Position numbers and translations under genes: made by a program. This document shows positions 54,301 to 64,000 of a stretch of 64,000 nt of DNA, piece by piece. How positions within the stretch are numbered: the first letter of the stretch is position 1; each line of letters starts with the position of its first letter. Source of the stretch: Afipia clevelandensis ATCC 49720 (GTDB lineage Bacteria > Pseudomonadota > Alphaproteobacteria > Rhizobiales > Xanthobacteraceae). The DNA lies in the NCBI RefSeq assembly GCF_000336555.1, contig NZ_KB375281.1:3197338-3261337 (forward strand), read 5' to 3'. The notes below the pieces were generated by a model that worked only from the letters and a program-made list of their open reading frames with translations, made no database searches and was not told the origin of the DNA.

Positions 54301-55275
54301 TCACGGATGCAGGATCACCTTGCCCATTGCCTTGCGCGCGGCGAGAACATTCAGCGCCTCAGCCGTCTTCTCGAGCGGGAAGGTGCTGTCGACATGCGAC
54401 GAGATTTTTCCTTCCGCCGCCCACTTCATCAGCTTCTCGAGCGCAGCCTTGCCCGCCGCCGGTTCGCGGCGCATATGAGCGCCCCAGAACACGCCGCGGA
54501 TGTCGCAGCCCTTGAGCAGCGCAAGGTTGAGCGGAATCTTCGGAATGTCGCCCGCAGCGAATCCGATTACCAGGAAGCGGCCAAGCCATCCGAGCGAGCG
54601 CACGCCGATTTCGGCATAGGAGCCGCCGACCGGATCGAACACGATGTCGATGCCCTTTTCGCCGCCGGCTTTCTTCAGCGCTTCCTTGAGGTCTTCCTTG
54701 GCGTAGTTGATGGTCAGGTCGGCGCCGTGTTTCTTCGCGAATTCCAGCTTCTCGTCGCTCGACGCGCAGGCGATCACCTTCAGGCCCAGCACCTTGCCGA
54801 GTTCGCACGCCGCAAGGCCGACGCCGCCGGCCGCGCCGAACACGACGAGTGTTTCGCCGGGCTTCGGATCGGCGCGATCTTCCAGCGCATGCAGCGCGGT
54901 GCCGTAAATCACGATGACGCCGGCGGCGCGGTCGAAATCGAGATTGTCCGGAATCTTCACGCAGGAGCTGGCGGGCAGCGCGATCTTCTGGCGTGCGCCG
55001 TTATGGCCGCATGAAGCCGCGATGCGATCGCCGGGCTTGAGATCGGTCACGCCCGCGCCGACGCTCTCCACCACGCCCGCGATTTCGGCGGCGGGAGAAA
55101 ACGGAAACGGCGGCTTGATCTGGTACTTGCCCTGAATCATCAGCAGGTCGAAGAAATTCAGCGCCGCTGCCTTGATCGCGATCACCACTTCGCCGGGACC
55201 CGCGACTGGATCGGGAATGTCGCTCAGGACGAGTTCGTCGGGGCCGCAATATTGCGAGCAGAGAATGGCTTTCAT
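54301..55275 (-). CDS. NADPH:quinone oxidoreductase family protein (zinc-free MDR)
   Basis: 324 residues of medium-chain dehydrogenase fold without the structural zinc cysteines. GDRIAASCGHNGARQKIALP closes the substrate side; cofactor site is LVVFGAAGGVGLAACELGKV followed by ACASSDEKLEFAKKHGADLT, where Ser after the second strand suggests NADPH. GIDIVFDPVGGSYAEIGVRS is typical of QOR-like enzymes. Reduces quinones or enals/enones. Single gene, divergent from the IalB-family gene. Confidence 0.93.
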   Translation of the reverse strand: MKAILCSQYCGPDELVLSDIPDPVAGPGEVVIAIKAAALNFFDLLMIQGKYQIKPPFPFSPAAEIAGVVESVGAGVTDLKPGDRIAASCGHNGARQKIALPASSCVKIPDNLDFDRAAGVIVIYGTALHALEDRADPKPGETLVVFGAAGGVGLAACELGKVLGLKVIACASSDEKLEFAKKHGADLTINYAKEDLKEALKKAGGEKGIDIVFDPVGGSYAEIGVRSLGWLGRFLVIGFAAGDIPKIPLNLALLKGCDIRGVFWGAHMRREPAAGKAALEKLMKWAAEGKISSHVDSTFPLEKTAEALNVLAARKAMGKVILHP

Positions 55276-55586
55276 CGGGACACCTTGCGTTCGTAAGACA
55301 GGGACTGGCCGACTTCTTGCCGGATTTGATGCGGCCCGACAATCGCAATTGCACGTTCGCCATAAGGCTTGCAGCGTGTAACTATGTTTGAAACACTGCC
55401 CGACGAAAGTCGGTTTTCCGATGAGTCGCCCCTATGTCGTGTGGCGCAGCGCGTCACGACGAACATATGCGTCAATGCGCAGCGGGCGTGGGTTAACTTT
55501 CCAACAAGCGGTTTGAGGTCTATTGCACCTTTCGTCGCTGCAAGAGCCATCTTCCAGTCACATTATTGAAGGAACCGGTTTTGGTG
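55276..55586. other. Divergent promoter region, quinone oxidoreductase / IalB-family gene
   Basis: 311 bp without a convincing gene. It should hold two divergent promoters. I see no strong palindrome; an AT-rich block near 55490-55520 (GGTTAACTTTCCAAC) is the best candidate promoter for the plus-strand gene. Confidence 0.5.
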
Positions 55587-56246
55587 ATGTCCTTTCAACG
55601 AGCGATGGTTGTTCTGGTGGCGGCGCTGATGGTAGCCGGCTCTACCGGTGCCGTTCTTGCGCAGACCGCGCAATCCAAGTCTCAGTCATCCAAGGCCGCG
55701 AAACCCGCGCCGAAGGCCGCACCGGCCAAGCCCGCGCCTGCGAAGTCTTCAAAAAGCACGGCGCCCGCCAAGCCGGCACCGGCGGCTGCGGGCAATGCGG
55801 AGCCGTCGCTGATCGGCCAGTTCGGCACCTGGGGCGCCTATACCGCGACACCGAACGGCAAGAAGGTCTGCTTTGCGCTGGCCAAGCCGTCGTCGTCGAA
55901 GACCAATCCGCCGAACCGTCCGCGCGATCCCGCCTATGCCTTTATCTCCACCCGTCCGGCTGAGAAGGTGACGAACGAAGTCTCGATCATGATCGGATAC
56001 GGCGTAAAGCCGGGCTCCGAAGGGTCTGTCGAAGTCGGAGGCGCGCGGTTTGCGATGTATTCGCAGGGCGACGGGCTCTGGATCAAGAATGCCGCCGAGG
56101 AAGACCGGCTGGTGGATGCGCTGCGCAAGGGCGCGGACGCCGTGGTGAAGGGGACCTCCGCCAAGGGCACCGAAACCACCGACGTTTTCCCGCTCAAGGG
56201 CCTGTCACAGGCGCTGGACAAGATGGCCCAGGAGTGCCGCCGGTAA
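55587..56246 (+). CDS. IalB-family (invasion-associated locus B-like) secreted protein
   Basis: 219 residues. Signal peptide (MVVLVAALMVAGSTGAVLA), a low-complexity Lys-Pro-Ala linker (SSKAAKPAPKAAPAKPAPAK) and an IalB-like domain from about residue 75: FGTWGAYTATPNGKKVCFAL, FISTRPAEKVTNEVSIMIGY and the C-terminal Cys in MAQECRR, so a conserved disulphide may link VCFA to it. IalB helps Bartonella enter erythrocytes, but the family is widespread in free-living alphaproteobacteria, so no invasion role is implied. Start: ATG 55587; a TTG seven codons earlier is in frame. Confidence 0.88.
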   Translation: MSFQRAMVVLVAALMVAGSTGAVLAQTAQSKSQSSKAAKPAPKAAPAKPAPAKSSKSTAPAKPAPAAAGNAEPSLIGQFGTWGAYTATPNGKKVCFALAKPSSSKTNPPNRPRDPAYAFISTRPAEKVTNEVSIMIGYGVKPGSEGSVEVGGARFAMYSQGDGLWIKNAAEEDRLVDALRKGADAVVKGTSAKGTETTDVFPLKGLSQALDKMAQECRR

Positions 56247-56371
56247 TCCCGGCCCTGCCGCAAAGACGGTCGCAATTGGCCGATATTACCTCTATATAGC
56301 GGGTCACGGGGCCTTAAGGGTTCCGGCGCGGGCGGCCATGCCGCCGCCATTTCCCCGAGACACGTAACGAC

Positions 56372-57583
56372 ATGACCATGACCGAAGCGGCAAGCATTCC
56401 GGACTCAGGCGTCCTCGAAAAGACCGCGCTTGAAACCTATGTGCCGCCAGCGAAGCCCTCGCTGGTCGGGCTGTCGCGCGCGGAATTGTCGGAGCGGCTC
56501 GGCGAGGTCGGCGTGCCGGAAAAGCAGCGCAAGATGCGCGCGCAGCAGCTCTGGCACTGGATGTATGTGCGCGGCGCGCAGACCTTCGCCGACATGACCA
56601 ATGTGTCGAAGGACATGCGTGCCGAACTCGAAAAACACTTCACCGTGGACCGGCCCGAAGTCGTCACTGAACAGATTTCCAACGACGGCACCCGCAAGTG
56701 GCTGCTGCGCCTGCCGGGCGATGGCGTCGGCCGCGCGCATGAAGTCGAGTGCGTCTACATTCCCGAAACCGACCGCGGCACGCTCTGTGTGTCCTCGCAG
56801 GTCGGCTGCACGCTCAACTGTTCGTTCTGCCACACCGGCACGCAGCGCTTGGTGCGCAATCTCACCGCGGGCGAGATCGTCGGGCAGATTATGGTGGCGC
56901 GCGATCGCCTCAATGACTGGATCGACCGCGAGACGCCGAACGGCAATCGCCTTGTCACCAACATCGTGATGATGGGCATGGGCGAGCCGCTCTACAATTT
57001 CGATGCGGTGCGCGATGCGCTCTTGATCGTGTCGGACAATGAAGGCATCGGCATTTCCCGCCGCCGCATCACCCTCTCGACCTCCGGCGTGGTGCCGAAC
57101 ATCGCGCGCACGGGCGACGAGATCGGCGTCATGCTCGCAATCTCGCTGCACGCGGTGCGCGACGAGTTGCGCAACGAGCTGGTGCCGCTGAACCGGAAAT
57201 ATCCGATCAAGGAATTGCTGGACGCCTGCCGCGCGTATCCCGGCTCGTCGAATTCGCGCCGCATCACTTTTGAATATGTGATGCTCAAGGGCGTCAACGA
57301 CTCGCTCGACGATGCGAGGCTGCTGGTCAAGCTGCTCAAGGGCATTCCGGCCAAGATCAATCTCATTCCGTTCAATCCGTGGCCCGGCAGCAAATACGAG
57401 TGCTCGGACTGGGAGCAGATCGAGAAGTTCTCGGAATATGTCTTCAACGCGGGCTATTCGTCGCCTGTGCGCACGCCGCGCGGCCGCGACATTCTCGCCG
57501 CCTGCGGACAATTGAAATCCGAGACGGAAAAACTCTCCGCGCGCGAGCGTCAGGCGCTGCGCGCCATGGCGATGACGGATTAA
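56372..57583 (+). CDS. rlmN: Dual-specificity 23S rRNA/tRNA A2 methyltransferase RlmN
   Basis: 403 residues. Radical-SAM enzyme that methylates A2503 of 23S rRNA and A37 of some tRNAs. The Fe-S triad is in [14 protein letters not shown] (Cys 146, 150, 153); [13 protein letters not shown] and [16 protein letters not shown] are radical-SAM glycine segments, and the methyl-carrying and resolving cysteines lie in the C-terminal portion ([23 protein letters not shown]). Followed 2 bp later by a membrane-protein gene. Confidence 0.98.
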   Translation: MTMTEAASIPDSGVLEKTALETYVPPAKPSLVGLSRAELSERLGEVGVPEKQRKMRAQQLWHWMYVRGAQTFADMTNVSKDMRAELEKHFTVDRPEVVTEQISNDGTRKWLLRLPGDGVGRAHEVECVYIPETDRGTLCVSSQVGCTLNCSFCHTGTQRLVRNLTAGEIVGQIMVARDRLNDWIDRETPNGNRLVTNIVMMGMGEPLYNFDAVRDALLIVSDNEGIGISRRRITLSTSGVVPNIARTGDEIGVMLAISLHAVRDELRNELVPLNRKYPIKELLDACRAYPGSSNSRRITFEYVMLKGVNDSLDDARLLVKLLKGIPAKINLIPFNPWPGSKYECSDWEQIEKFSEYVFNAGYSSPVRTPRGRDILAACGQLKSETEKLSARERQALRAMAMTD

Positions 57584-57585
57584 CG

Positions 57586-58047
57586 ATGGCCCTGATCGGA
57601 CGCCTCTTCGCGGTCTTCTTCGGCTTTCTCGCCGCATGCCTTGTCGCCAGCATCGTGGTGCTGTGGGCGATTTTCTTTCCGGAAATGAGCGATGTCTCGC
57701 TCGACATCGACCAGGGCGCCATCAACATGGTGCTCGGGTTCGGCTTTGTGCTGGTCTCGGGCTTCGCATTGCTGCCTGCGCTGGTGCTCGCGCTGGTCAC
57801 CGAAGCCTTTGCGATTCGCCACATCCTCGCCTATGCGGTGATCGGCGGTCTCGCAGGCCTGTTCTGCTATCTCGGCTTCGTTCCGTTCGACACCGTGAAC
57901 ATGACCTTCAACGGCATCGTGCGCCGCCATCTCGAAGTGATGGTCGGCGCGGGGATCCTCGGCGGCGTGGTCTACTGGATGATCGCGGGCCGCAATGCCG
58001 GTGCATGGCGCATGCAGCCGCCCGCGCCGCCGCCATTGCCGCGCTGA
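57586..58047 (+). CDS. Four-helix inner-membrane protein of unknown function
   Basis: 153 residues with four predicted helices: GRLFAVFFGFLAACLVASIV, AINMVLGFGFVLVSGFALLP, AYAVIGGLAGLFCYLGFVPF and MVGAGILGGVVYWMIAG, and a proline-rich tail. Starts 2 bp after the rlmN stop, so it is translationally coupled to it. No family recognised; a link to ribosome maturation is not implied by the coupling. Confidence 0.8.
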   Translation: MALIGRLFAVFFGFLAACLVASIVVLWAIFFPEMSDVSLDIDQGAINMVLGFGFVLVSGFALLPALVLALVTEAFAIRHILAYAVIGGLAGLFCYLGFVPFDTVNMTFNGIVRRHLEVMVGAGILGGVVYWMIAGRNAGAWRMQPPAPPPLPR

Positions 58048-58050
58048 AGA

Positions 58051-58650
58051 TCATTTCTTCGCCCAGCGCAGCGCCTGCTCGAGGCGGTCGTTGCCCCAGA
58101 ACATCTCGCCGCTGGCTGTGGTGAATGTCGGCGCGCCGAAAAATCCGCGTGCCTGCGCGTCCGCGGTCTGGTCGCGCAGCTCCGCCTTGATCTCGTCGGC
58201 CTGCGCGGCGGCGAATGTCGCGTCCACCGGCACTTTCAGTTTTGTCAGGATGCCGGCGATCACCGCCTGTTCGGAGATCACGCGGTTCTCCGCATACTCG
58301 GCATGGAACACGGCGCGGCTGAAATCCTCGCCCCATATGTCCTTCAATCCAACCAGCGCGACACGGCTCGCCAGCACCGCCGATTGCGGAAATACCGCAG
58401 GCCACTGGAAGCCGGTGCCGATCTCGTCCGCGCTGCGCTGGACGTCGCGGATCATGTGCTGGCCCTTCACCGGAAACAGGTTGAACGGCGAATCCGTCAT
58501 GCCTTGGGCGGCGAAAATCGGCCCGAGCAGAAACGGCCGCCACCGCACCGAGACGCCCGCCTCGTCCGCCAGCGGCGCAATCCGCATCGCGGTGAGAAAC
58601 GAATAGACCGAGGCGAAATCGAACCAGAAATCCAGAACGGGCTTTGGCAT
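58051..58650 (-). CDS. 2-hydroxychromene-2-carboxylate isomerase-like, DsbA family
   Basis: 199 residues, DsbA/kappa-GST fold. LDFWFDFASVYSFLTAMRIA has Ser in the place of the DsbA CxxC (kappa-class active site), and FGAPTFTTASGEMFWGNDRL is the cis-proline loop plus conserved C-terminal motif. Homologues isomerise HCCA in naphthalene degradation using glutathione, but in non-degraders the role is usually unknown. Convergent with the membrane-protein gene. Confidence 0.9.
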   Translation of the reverse strand: MPKPVLDFWFDFASVYSFLTAMRIAPLADEAGVSVRWRPFLLGPIFAAQGMTDSPFNLFPVKGQHMIRDVQRSADEIGTGFQWPAVFPQSAVLASRVALVGLKDIWGEDFSRAVFHAEYAENRVISEQAVIAGILTKLKVPVDATFAAAQADEIKAELRDQTADAQARGFFGAPTFTTASGEMFWGNDRLEQALRWAKK

Positions 58651-58775
58651 GAAACCGGCGATGCTCCCGAAGTCCTGTGACTGTTTCGGGCCACCCTAGC
58701 ACAGCCTGGCCGGCTTGCCGGAATGCGGCGTGTCGCCACTTTTATTCCCCTGCCGGCTCGGCTAAACCCCCCGCC

Positions 58776-59603
58776 ATGAACCGGACCGGACTTTACATCG
58801 CGCTCGCGCTGTCGGTGGTGATCGGATTGCTGTTCGGATTTTTCCCCGAACTCGATCTGAAGCTGTCGTCCTATTTCTACGATGCGGCGACCATGACATT
58901 TCCGCTGAAGGAGCGGTTGTGGGCGGCGATCGCGCGCGACGGCGCCATGTGGCTCGCATGGGCGATGGTGATGCCGGCGATCATCGCGTTCACCGTCAAA
59001 ATGATCCGTCCGGTGAAGCCGCTGATGATGTCCGGCCGCGCCATGGTTTTCCTGATCGTGACCATGCTGCTCACCGCCATCGTGCTCTCGAATGTCGTGT
59101 TCAAGGGCTATTGGGGCCGGCCGCGTCCGGTGCTGGTGACGGAATTCAGCGGCAAGCTGGACTTCAAGCCGTGGTGGGATCCGCGCGGCGATTGCCCGAA
59201 GAACTGCTCTTTCTTCTCGGGCGAAGGGGCGACCGCGTTCTGGACCTATGCGCCCGCCGCGCTGGCGCCTCCTCAATGGCGGCCGCTCGCCTATGTCGCG
59301 GCCACCGCGTTCGGGATCGCCACCGGCGGCCTGCGGATTACCTTCGGCGGCCATTTCTTCACCGACGTGCTGTTCTCGGGCACGATCTCGTTTCTGGTGA
59401 TCTGGCTGGCCTATGCGATCATCTATCGCTGGCCTTCGACGCGGCTGACCGATGAAGAGGTGGATGCGTGGCTGACGCGGATCGCGTGGCCCGGCTATCG
59501 CTGGCGGCAGAAGCTGCTCGGCCGCGATGTCGGGGCTTCTCCGCGCATCAGGCCGGGGGCCGATGTTCCGGCGGATCACCGGGCTCCCGTCCTGCGACCC
59601 TAG
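58776..59603 (+). CDS. PAP2-family membrane phosphatase (LpxE/lipid phosphatase-like)
   Basis: 275 residues, six membrane helices. The three PAP2 motifs are seen: KGYWGRPRP (motif 1), SFFSGEGATAF at motif 2, and LRITFGGHFFTDVL (motif 3, Arg x5 His x3 Asp, nucleophile His). Motif 2 reads SGE instead of SGH, so the acid His is replaced by Glu. In rhizobia such proteins dephosphorylate lipid A or undecaprenyl pyrophosphate. Start ATG 58776 chosen because it precedes the first helix. Confidence 0.87.
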   Translation: MNRTGLYIALALSVVIGLLFGFFPELDLKLSSYFYDAATMTFPLKERLWAAIARDGAMWLAWAMVMPAIIAFTVKMIRPVKPLMMSGRAMVFLIVTMLLTAIVLSNVVFKGYWGRPRPVLVTEFSGKLDFKPWWDPRGDCPKNCSFFSGEGATAFWTYAPAALAPPQWRPLAYVAATAFGIATGGLRITFGGHFFTDVLFSGTISFLVIWLAYAIIYRWPSTRLTDEEVDAWLTRIAWPGYRWRQKLLGRDVGASPRIRPGADVPADHRAPVLRP

Positions 59604-61082
<1,479 letters not shown>

Positions 61083-61108
61083 GGCGCGGATTGCGCTCCC
61101 GCCCTGCG

Positions 61109-61726
61109 TCAGGAATGGGCGGGCGAGAACATGAGCTTTACGAAACTGCGGAAGATCAAAATCTGCCGCTCGAGTCGCCGCGGATCGTTCAGGGTTTTCG
61201 ACATGATGATTCCGCCGTCGACGATGCACGATATCGTCTCGGCGAGATCGTCGAGGTCAATCGGCTCCTTCGGCGGATAAGCCGCGGCGATCCTTTCAAG
61301 GATGGCACGGAAGCGCGCATTCCAGCTTCGGACGGAATCGGCGGTGAGTTCGCGAACCTCGCGGTCGAACAGCCGCTCCTGATAGCAGATGCTCGCAATG
61401 AGACAGCCGGGATGGCCGTTCGGCAGGTCAGCCATCAGTTCGGCGAGCAGCTTCAGTGTGATCAGAAACGCCTGAAGCGGATCGTCGGACAATTCGGCGC
61501 CGCGCGCGAAGATGTCGTCGAACAGCCGGTCATTGGACTCGACATAACGACGCACCATCTCGCGCGCCAGCGCGTTCTTGTCCTTGAAGTGGTAGAAGAA
61601 GCCGCTCTTGGTCAGCCCGGCCTCGACGATCACCTCGTCGATTGAGGTCGCGCCGAAGCCCTTGGCGAGCACGGCGGCTTCCGCGATCTCCAGAATGCGT
61701 TCGCGGGTCGCTTCGCCCTTTCCCAT
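61109..61726 (-). CDS. TetR-family transcriptional regulator
   Basis: 205 residues. HTH: ATRERILEIAEAAVLAKGFG and IDEVIVEAGLTKSGFFYHFK with the KNALAREMVRRY helix. The effector-binding C-terminal domain (LPNGHPGCLIASICYQERLF) belongs to the group with a Cys in this region, in which thiol- or aldehyde-responsive members (for example NemR-like) are known. Divergent from a homocysteine-S-methyltransferase-like gene; a 27-bp palindrome at 61762 lies in between. The final residue is 26 bp from the argG stop. Confidence 0.94.
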   Translation of the reverse strand: MGKGEATRERILEIAEAAVLAKGFGATSIDEVIVEAGLTKSGFFYHFKDKNALAREMVRRYVESNDRLFDDIFARGAELSDDPLQAFLITLKLLAELMADLPNGHPGCLIASICYQERLFDREVRELTADSVRSWNARFRAILERIAAAYPPKEPIDLDDLAETISCIVDGGIIMSKTLNDPRRLERQILIFRSFVKLMFSPAHS

Positions 61727-61761
61727 GTGCGATCTCCAATCGTCGCCGTTCTGACTGCAAC

Positions 61762-61788
61762 CAAAACTGTACCGCCGGTCTGGTTTTG
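61762..61788. promoter_or_regulatory. Candidate TetR operator (27-bp palindrome)
   Basis: CAAAAC-TGT-ACCG-C-CGGT-CTG-GTTTTG is perfectly symmetric at its 6-bp ends and its 4-bp centre, with three unmatched pairs between. The TGTACC...GGTCTG core recalls the NemR box (TAGACC-N4-GGTCTA). It lies 36 bp upstream of the TetR start and 185 bp from the divergent gene. Confidence 0.72.
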
Positions 61789-61972
61789 CCGCGATCGGGC
61801 GCCTTCGCCGGTTTCGCGGATGCGATCAAGCGGCTGATTTTGTAGCATTTTGCACGCGCAGATTCAGCCGTACCGCAAGGATTCTAGCCGCCCGCGACAT
61901 CTTGCGGCACCACTCCGGTCAACCGGGACCGTCGTCTTCCGACGAATGGACCGAACGACTGGAGATTCGAAA

Positions 61973-62929
61973 ATGGCCAAATACCGGAACGATCTGCCGC
62001 AGTGCCATGGCGGCACTTTCCTGACCGACGGCGGCATGGAAACGACGCTTATTTTTCACGACGGCGCCGATCTGCCTCACTTCGCCTCGTTCGTATTGAT
62101 GGAGACTGCGGAAGGCCGCGCGCTGCTGACGAAGTACTATGAATCCTACCTGGCCATCGCGCGACGGCAGGGCGTGGGCTTCGTGCTCGACACGCCGACC
62201 TGGCGCGCCAATCCGGACTGGGGCACGAAGCTCGGCTACGACGCTGACGCGCTGAAGGCGATCAATGTCCGCTCGATCGTATTTCTCAAAAGCCTGCGTG
62301 CGAAGTGGGAGAGCGCGCAGACGCCCTGCGTCATTAGCGGCGCAATCGGTCCCCGCGGTGATGGCTACAAGGCCGGCAATATGGATGCCGATGAAGCGGA
62401 GGCCTATCATGCCGCGCAGATCGCGGCCTTCGCCGAGGCCGGTGCGGACATGACGACGGCATTCACGCTGAACACGATCAACGAGGCTGTCGGCATCGCG
62501 CGCGCCGCGCGGATCATCGGCCTGCCATGTGCGATCTCGTTCACGGTGGAAACCGACGGCCGTCTCGTGGGCGGCGCGACGTTGCGCGAGGCGATCGAGA
62601 CGGTGGACCGCGAAACGCAGAATGCGCCGGTCTATTTCATGATTAACTGCGCATATCCGACGCACTTCGAGCGGGCATTGCAGGCCGGTGAAGGCTGGAT
62701 GAAGCGCATCCACGGCGTGCGGGCCAATGCGTCGGCGAAGAGCGATGCCGAACTGGACGAGTCCGAAACGCTCGATGCCGGCGATCCGCTCGACCTCGGC
62801 CAGCGCTACCGCAGATTGCAGCAAACATTTCCCACGATGCGCATTCTCGGAGGCTGTTGCGGAACCGACCATCGCCACGTTGCGGCGATTTGCGAAGCCT
62901 GCGTGCCGCCGCGAGAACTCAGCGCCTGA
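61973..62929 (+). CDS. Homocysteine S-methyltransferase family protein
   Basis: 318 residues, single pterin/Hcy-binding (MetH N-terminal/BHMT-type) barrel. Start TFLTDGGMETTLIFHDGADL, barrel centre DTPTWRANPDWG, then CVISGAIGPRGDGY, NTINEAVGIARAARIIGLPC and FMINCAYPTHF for the first zinc Cys, and ILGGCCGTDHRHV for the other two. It transfers a methyl from S-methylmethionine, betaine or another donor to homocysteine or a related thiol. GGAG sits upstream of ATG 61973. Likely repressed by the divergent TetR protein. Confidence 0.92.
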   Translation: MAKYRNDLPQCHGGTFLTDGGMETTLIFHDGADLPHFASFVLMETAEGRALLTKYYESYLAIARRQGVGFVLDTPTWRANPDWGTKLGYDADALKAINVRSIVFLKSLRAKWESAQTPCVISGAIGPRGDGYKAGNMDADEAEAYHAAQIAAFAEAGADMTTAFTLNTINEAVGIARAARIIGLPCAISFTVETDGRLVGGATLREAIETVDRETQNAPVYFMINCAYPTHFERALQAGEGWMKRIHGVRANASAKSDAELDESETLDAGDPLDLGQRYRRLQQTFPTMRILGGCCGTDHRHVAAICEACVPPRELSA

Positions 62930-62947
62930 AGCAGCGCGTCCGAAACA

Positions 62948-62977
62948 AAAACGGCCGGGACAATTCCCGGCCGTTTT
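62948..62977. terminator. Bidirectional intrinsic terminator
   Basis: AACGGCCGGGA and TCCCGGCCGTT pair, with A and T flanks extending the stem to 13 bp and leaving AAAA on one side and TTTT on the other, around a CAAT loop. It lies between the convergent methyltransferase and OmpA-like genes and can end both transcripts. Confidence 0.88.
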
Positions 62978-62998
62978 CGTTTCGATGGACGCTCTGCC

Positions 62999-64000
62999 TC
63001 AGCGCGGCGCGGCGTTGGCTTCGCCGCCGTTGAGCAGCGGCGTGATGTTGCGCACCGTGACGCGGCGGTTGCGGCGTTCCGGCCCGTCGGTCGGTACCTT
63101 CAGATACTGCTCGCCGTAACCCTGTGAGGTCAGGTTTTCGGCGGGCACGCCGAACTGCTGCGTCAGCAGGGTTGCAGCCGATTCCGCGCGGCGATCCGAC
63201 AGCGAAAGGTTGTCGACATCGCTGCCGACCGCGTCGGTGTGGCCCTCGATCAGGAACACCGTCTGCGGATTGGCCTGGATGGCGCGGTTGATGCCGTCCG
63301 CGATCACCTGCAGCTTCGCGGCCTGGTCCGGCGGGATTTCCCACGAACCGGTTTCAAAGTTGATGGTGTCGAGGTCGATCGACGGCATGCGCTGGCGCAC
63401 CGACGGGCTGTAGCGGATTTCATCGAGCGAGTAGGGACGTTCGATGCGCTCCACCGGAGGCGCCGTCAGCGTGTCGTAGATCACCTGCGGCGAGGCGTCG
63501 TCCGCCTCGACAATGTAGCGGTCCTGCGGGATGCGCAGCACCGGCGGCGGCAGCGACACGAAGTAGCCGCCGATTGCGCCGGCAACCACACCCGCCGCGA
63601 GACCGGCGCCGAAGCCCGGTCCGCGCCGCCTGTTGTCGATGATGACCACCTCGCGACCGTCCGGCCCACGGCGGCTGCGGCGCATGAGTCCGCCCCGCTC
63701 GTCGTTGATGGTGATGATCTGCGTGCCGTCCGGACGCACGACAACCGTGCGCGTGTCGTTGCCCTGACGATCCACCCGCACATCACGCGCGCCGTAACGG
63801 AAGCGGTCGACGTCATTGTGACGCACGAACGACTGTCCGTTCGGGTCGCGCACGATCACGCGGCCCGGTTCGGTGATGATGGTGCGGCCGCCTTCGGTGC
63901 GTTCCTGGCGCTGGCCGCGGAAATCATCCAGCCGTCCGACCGGACGCATGCCGGGCTGCACCGGGATCGGCTTTGCCTGCACCGCAGGCGCGGGCGGCAG
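62999..64000 (-). CDS. OmpA-family protein (partial, 5' end outside window)
   Basis: 334 codons remain and the frame stays open to the window edge, so the gene starts outside. The last ~120 residues are an OmpA-type peptidoglycan-binding domain: IDLDTINFETGSWEIPPDQA, LIEGHTDAVGSDVDNLSLSD, DRRAESAATLLTQQFGV and YGEQYLKVPTDGPERRNRRV. Before it is a glycine-rich helix (GFGAGLAAGVVAGAIGGYFV) and a region rich in Arg and repeats of RVIVRDPNG style. It likely tethers a surface or periplasmic structure to the cell wall. No domain partner is visible in the window. Confidence 0.9.
   Translation of the reverse strand: MPPAPAVQAKPIPVQPGMRPVGRLDDFRGQRQERTEGGRTIITEPGRVIVRDPNGQSFVRHNDVDRFRYGARDVRVDRQGNDTRTVVVRPDGTQIITINDERGGLMRRSRRGPDGREVVIIDNRRRGPGFGAGLAAGVVAGAIGGYFVSLPPPVLRIPQDRYIVEADDASPQVIYDTLTAPPVERIERPYSLDEIRYSPSVRQRMPSIDLDTINFETGSWEIPPDQAAKLQVIADGINRAIQANPQTVFLIEGHTDAVGSDVDNLSLSDRRAESAATLLTQQFGVPAENLTSQGYGEQYLKVPTDGPERRNRRVTVRNITPLLNGGEANAAPR

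Noticed and set aside
55587..56246. IalB-family protein as evidence of a pathogen
   Set aside because: The family is common in free-living alphaproteobacteria and nothing else in the window suggests a host-associated life.

Overview
The window is a high-GC, gene-dense chromosomal stretch from an alphaproteobacterium, most likely of the Nitrobacteraceae/Bradyrhizobiaceae (Bradyrhizobium, Rhodopseudomonas, Afipia and relatives). Reasons: a hemD, Mic60/mitofilin-like, HemY-like gene order; an IalB-family protein; a DUF1674 (SDHAF4-like) protein; several copies of a palindrome whose ends read CGTCATTGCGAG...CTCGCAATGACG; and a second GGCCGGG-rich inverted repeat, both of which I associate with this family. 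The genus cannot be fixed from sequence alone. Almost everything looks chromosomal core or ordinary accessory metabolism. No phage, insertion sequence, CRISPR array or conjugation gene is visible.

Layout. 1-8.9 kb is transport and peripheral metabolism: the end of an SDR gene behind a branched-chain-amino-acid-type binding protein, a divergent HxlR regulator, a GST, an amidohydrolase/MFS pair, gamma-glutamyltransferase and an Atg22-like MFS protein. 8.9-14.5 kb holds purH, a heparinase II/III-like protein, rsmB, a possible 32-residue CxxC microprotein and the SDHAF4-like protein. 14.5-21.6 kb holds a secreted SNase-like nuclease, an L,D-transpeptidase, acs with a clear terminator, an ETF-beta-type lysine methyltransferase, topoisomerase IB, an EVE protein and gpsA. 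21.6-26.7 kb has tsaD divergent from hemD, then the Mic60-like and HemY-like genes and tRNA-Thr(CGT).

27-36.3 kb has an enoyl-CoA hydratase with a MarR regulator and a good palindromic operator, a cytochrome P450, a complete three-gene TRAP transporter whose small permease is fused to a TM2-like module, a DUF5939-type nucleotide cyclase and a TerB-like protein. 36.3-40.1 kb has an SDR, a glutamine amidotransferase followed by an NTF2-like protein, a hydrolase-OsmC fusion, and tRNA-Ala(CGC) whose CCA end is overlapped by a long inverted repeat. 40.3-45.7 kb holds yggT, DUF167, folD, an M20 peptidase, ppa, a GNAT acetyltransferase and a secreted hydrolase.

45.7-46.9 kb is visibly poorer in GC and codes for an HNH endonuclease with an unassigned N-terminal reader-like domain, plus a small convergent protein. 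This is the best candidate for horizontally acquired DNA and possible defence function. 46.9-54.3 kb has an FAD amine oxidase, typA, a Crp/Fnr regulator divergent from a receiver-only protein, an orphan TAXI-type binding protein anchored at both ends, phhB and a YkvA-like protein. 54.3-64 kb has a quinone oxidoreductase, an IalB-family protein, rlmN with a coupled membrane protein, an HCCA-isomerase-like DsbA protein, a PAP2 phosphatase with an altered motif, argG, a TetR regulator with a 27-bp palindromic candidate operator in front of a homocysteine-S-methyltransferase-like gene, and the 3' part of an OmpA-family gene running off the window.

Most start codons were chosen by visible Shine-Dalgarno sequence and family length. 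Where the choice is uncertain the entry says so.
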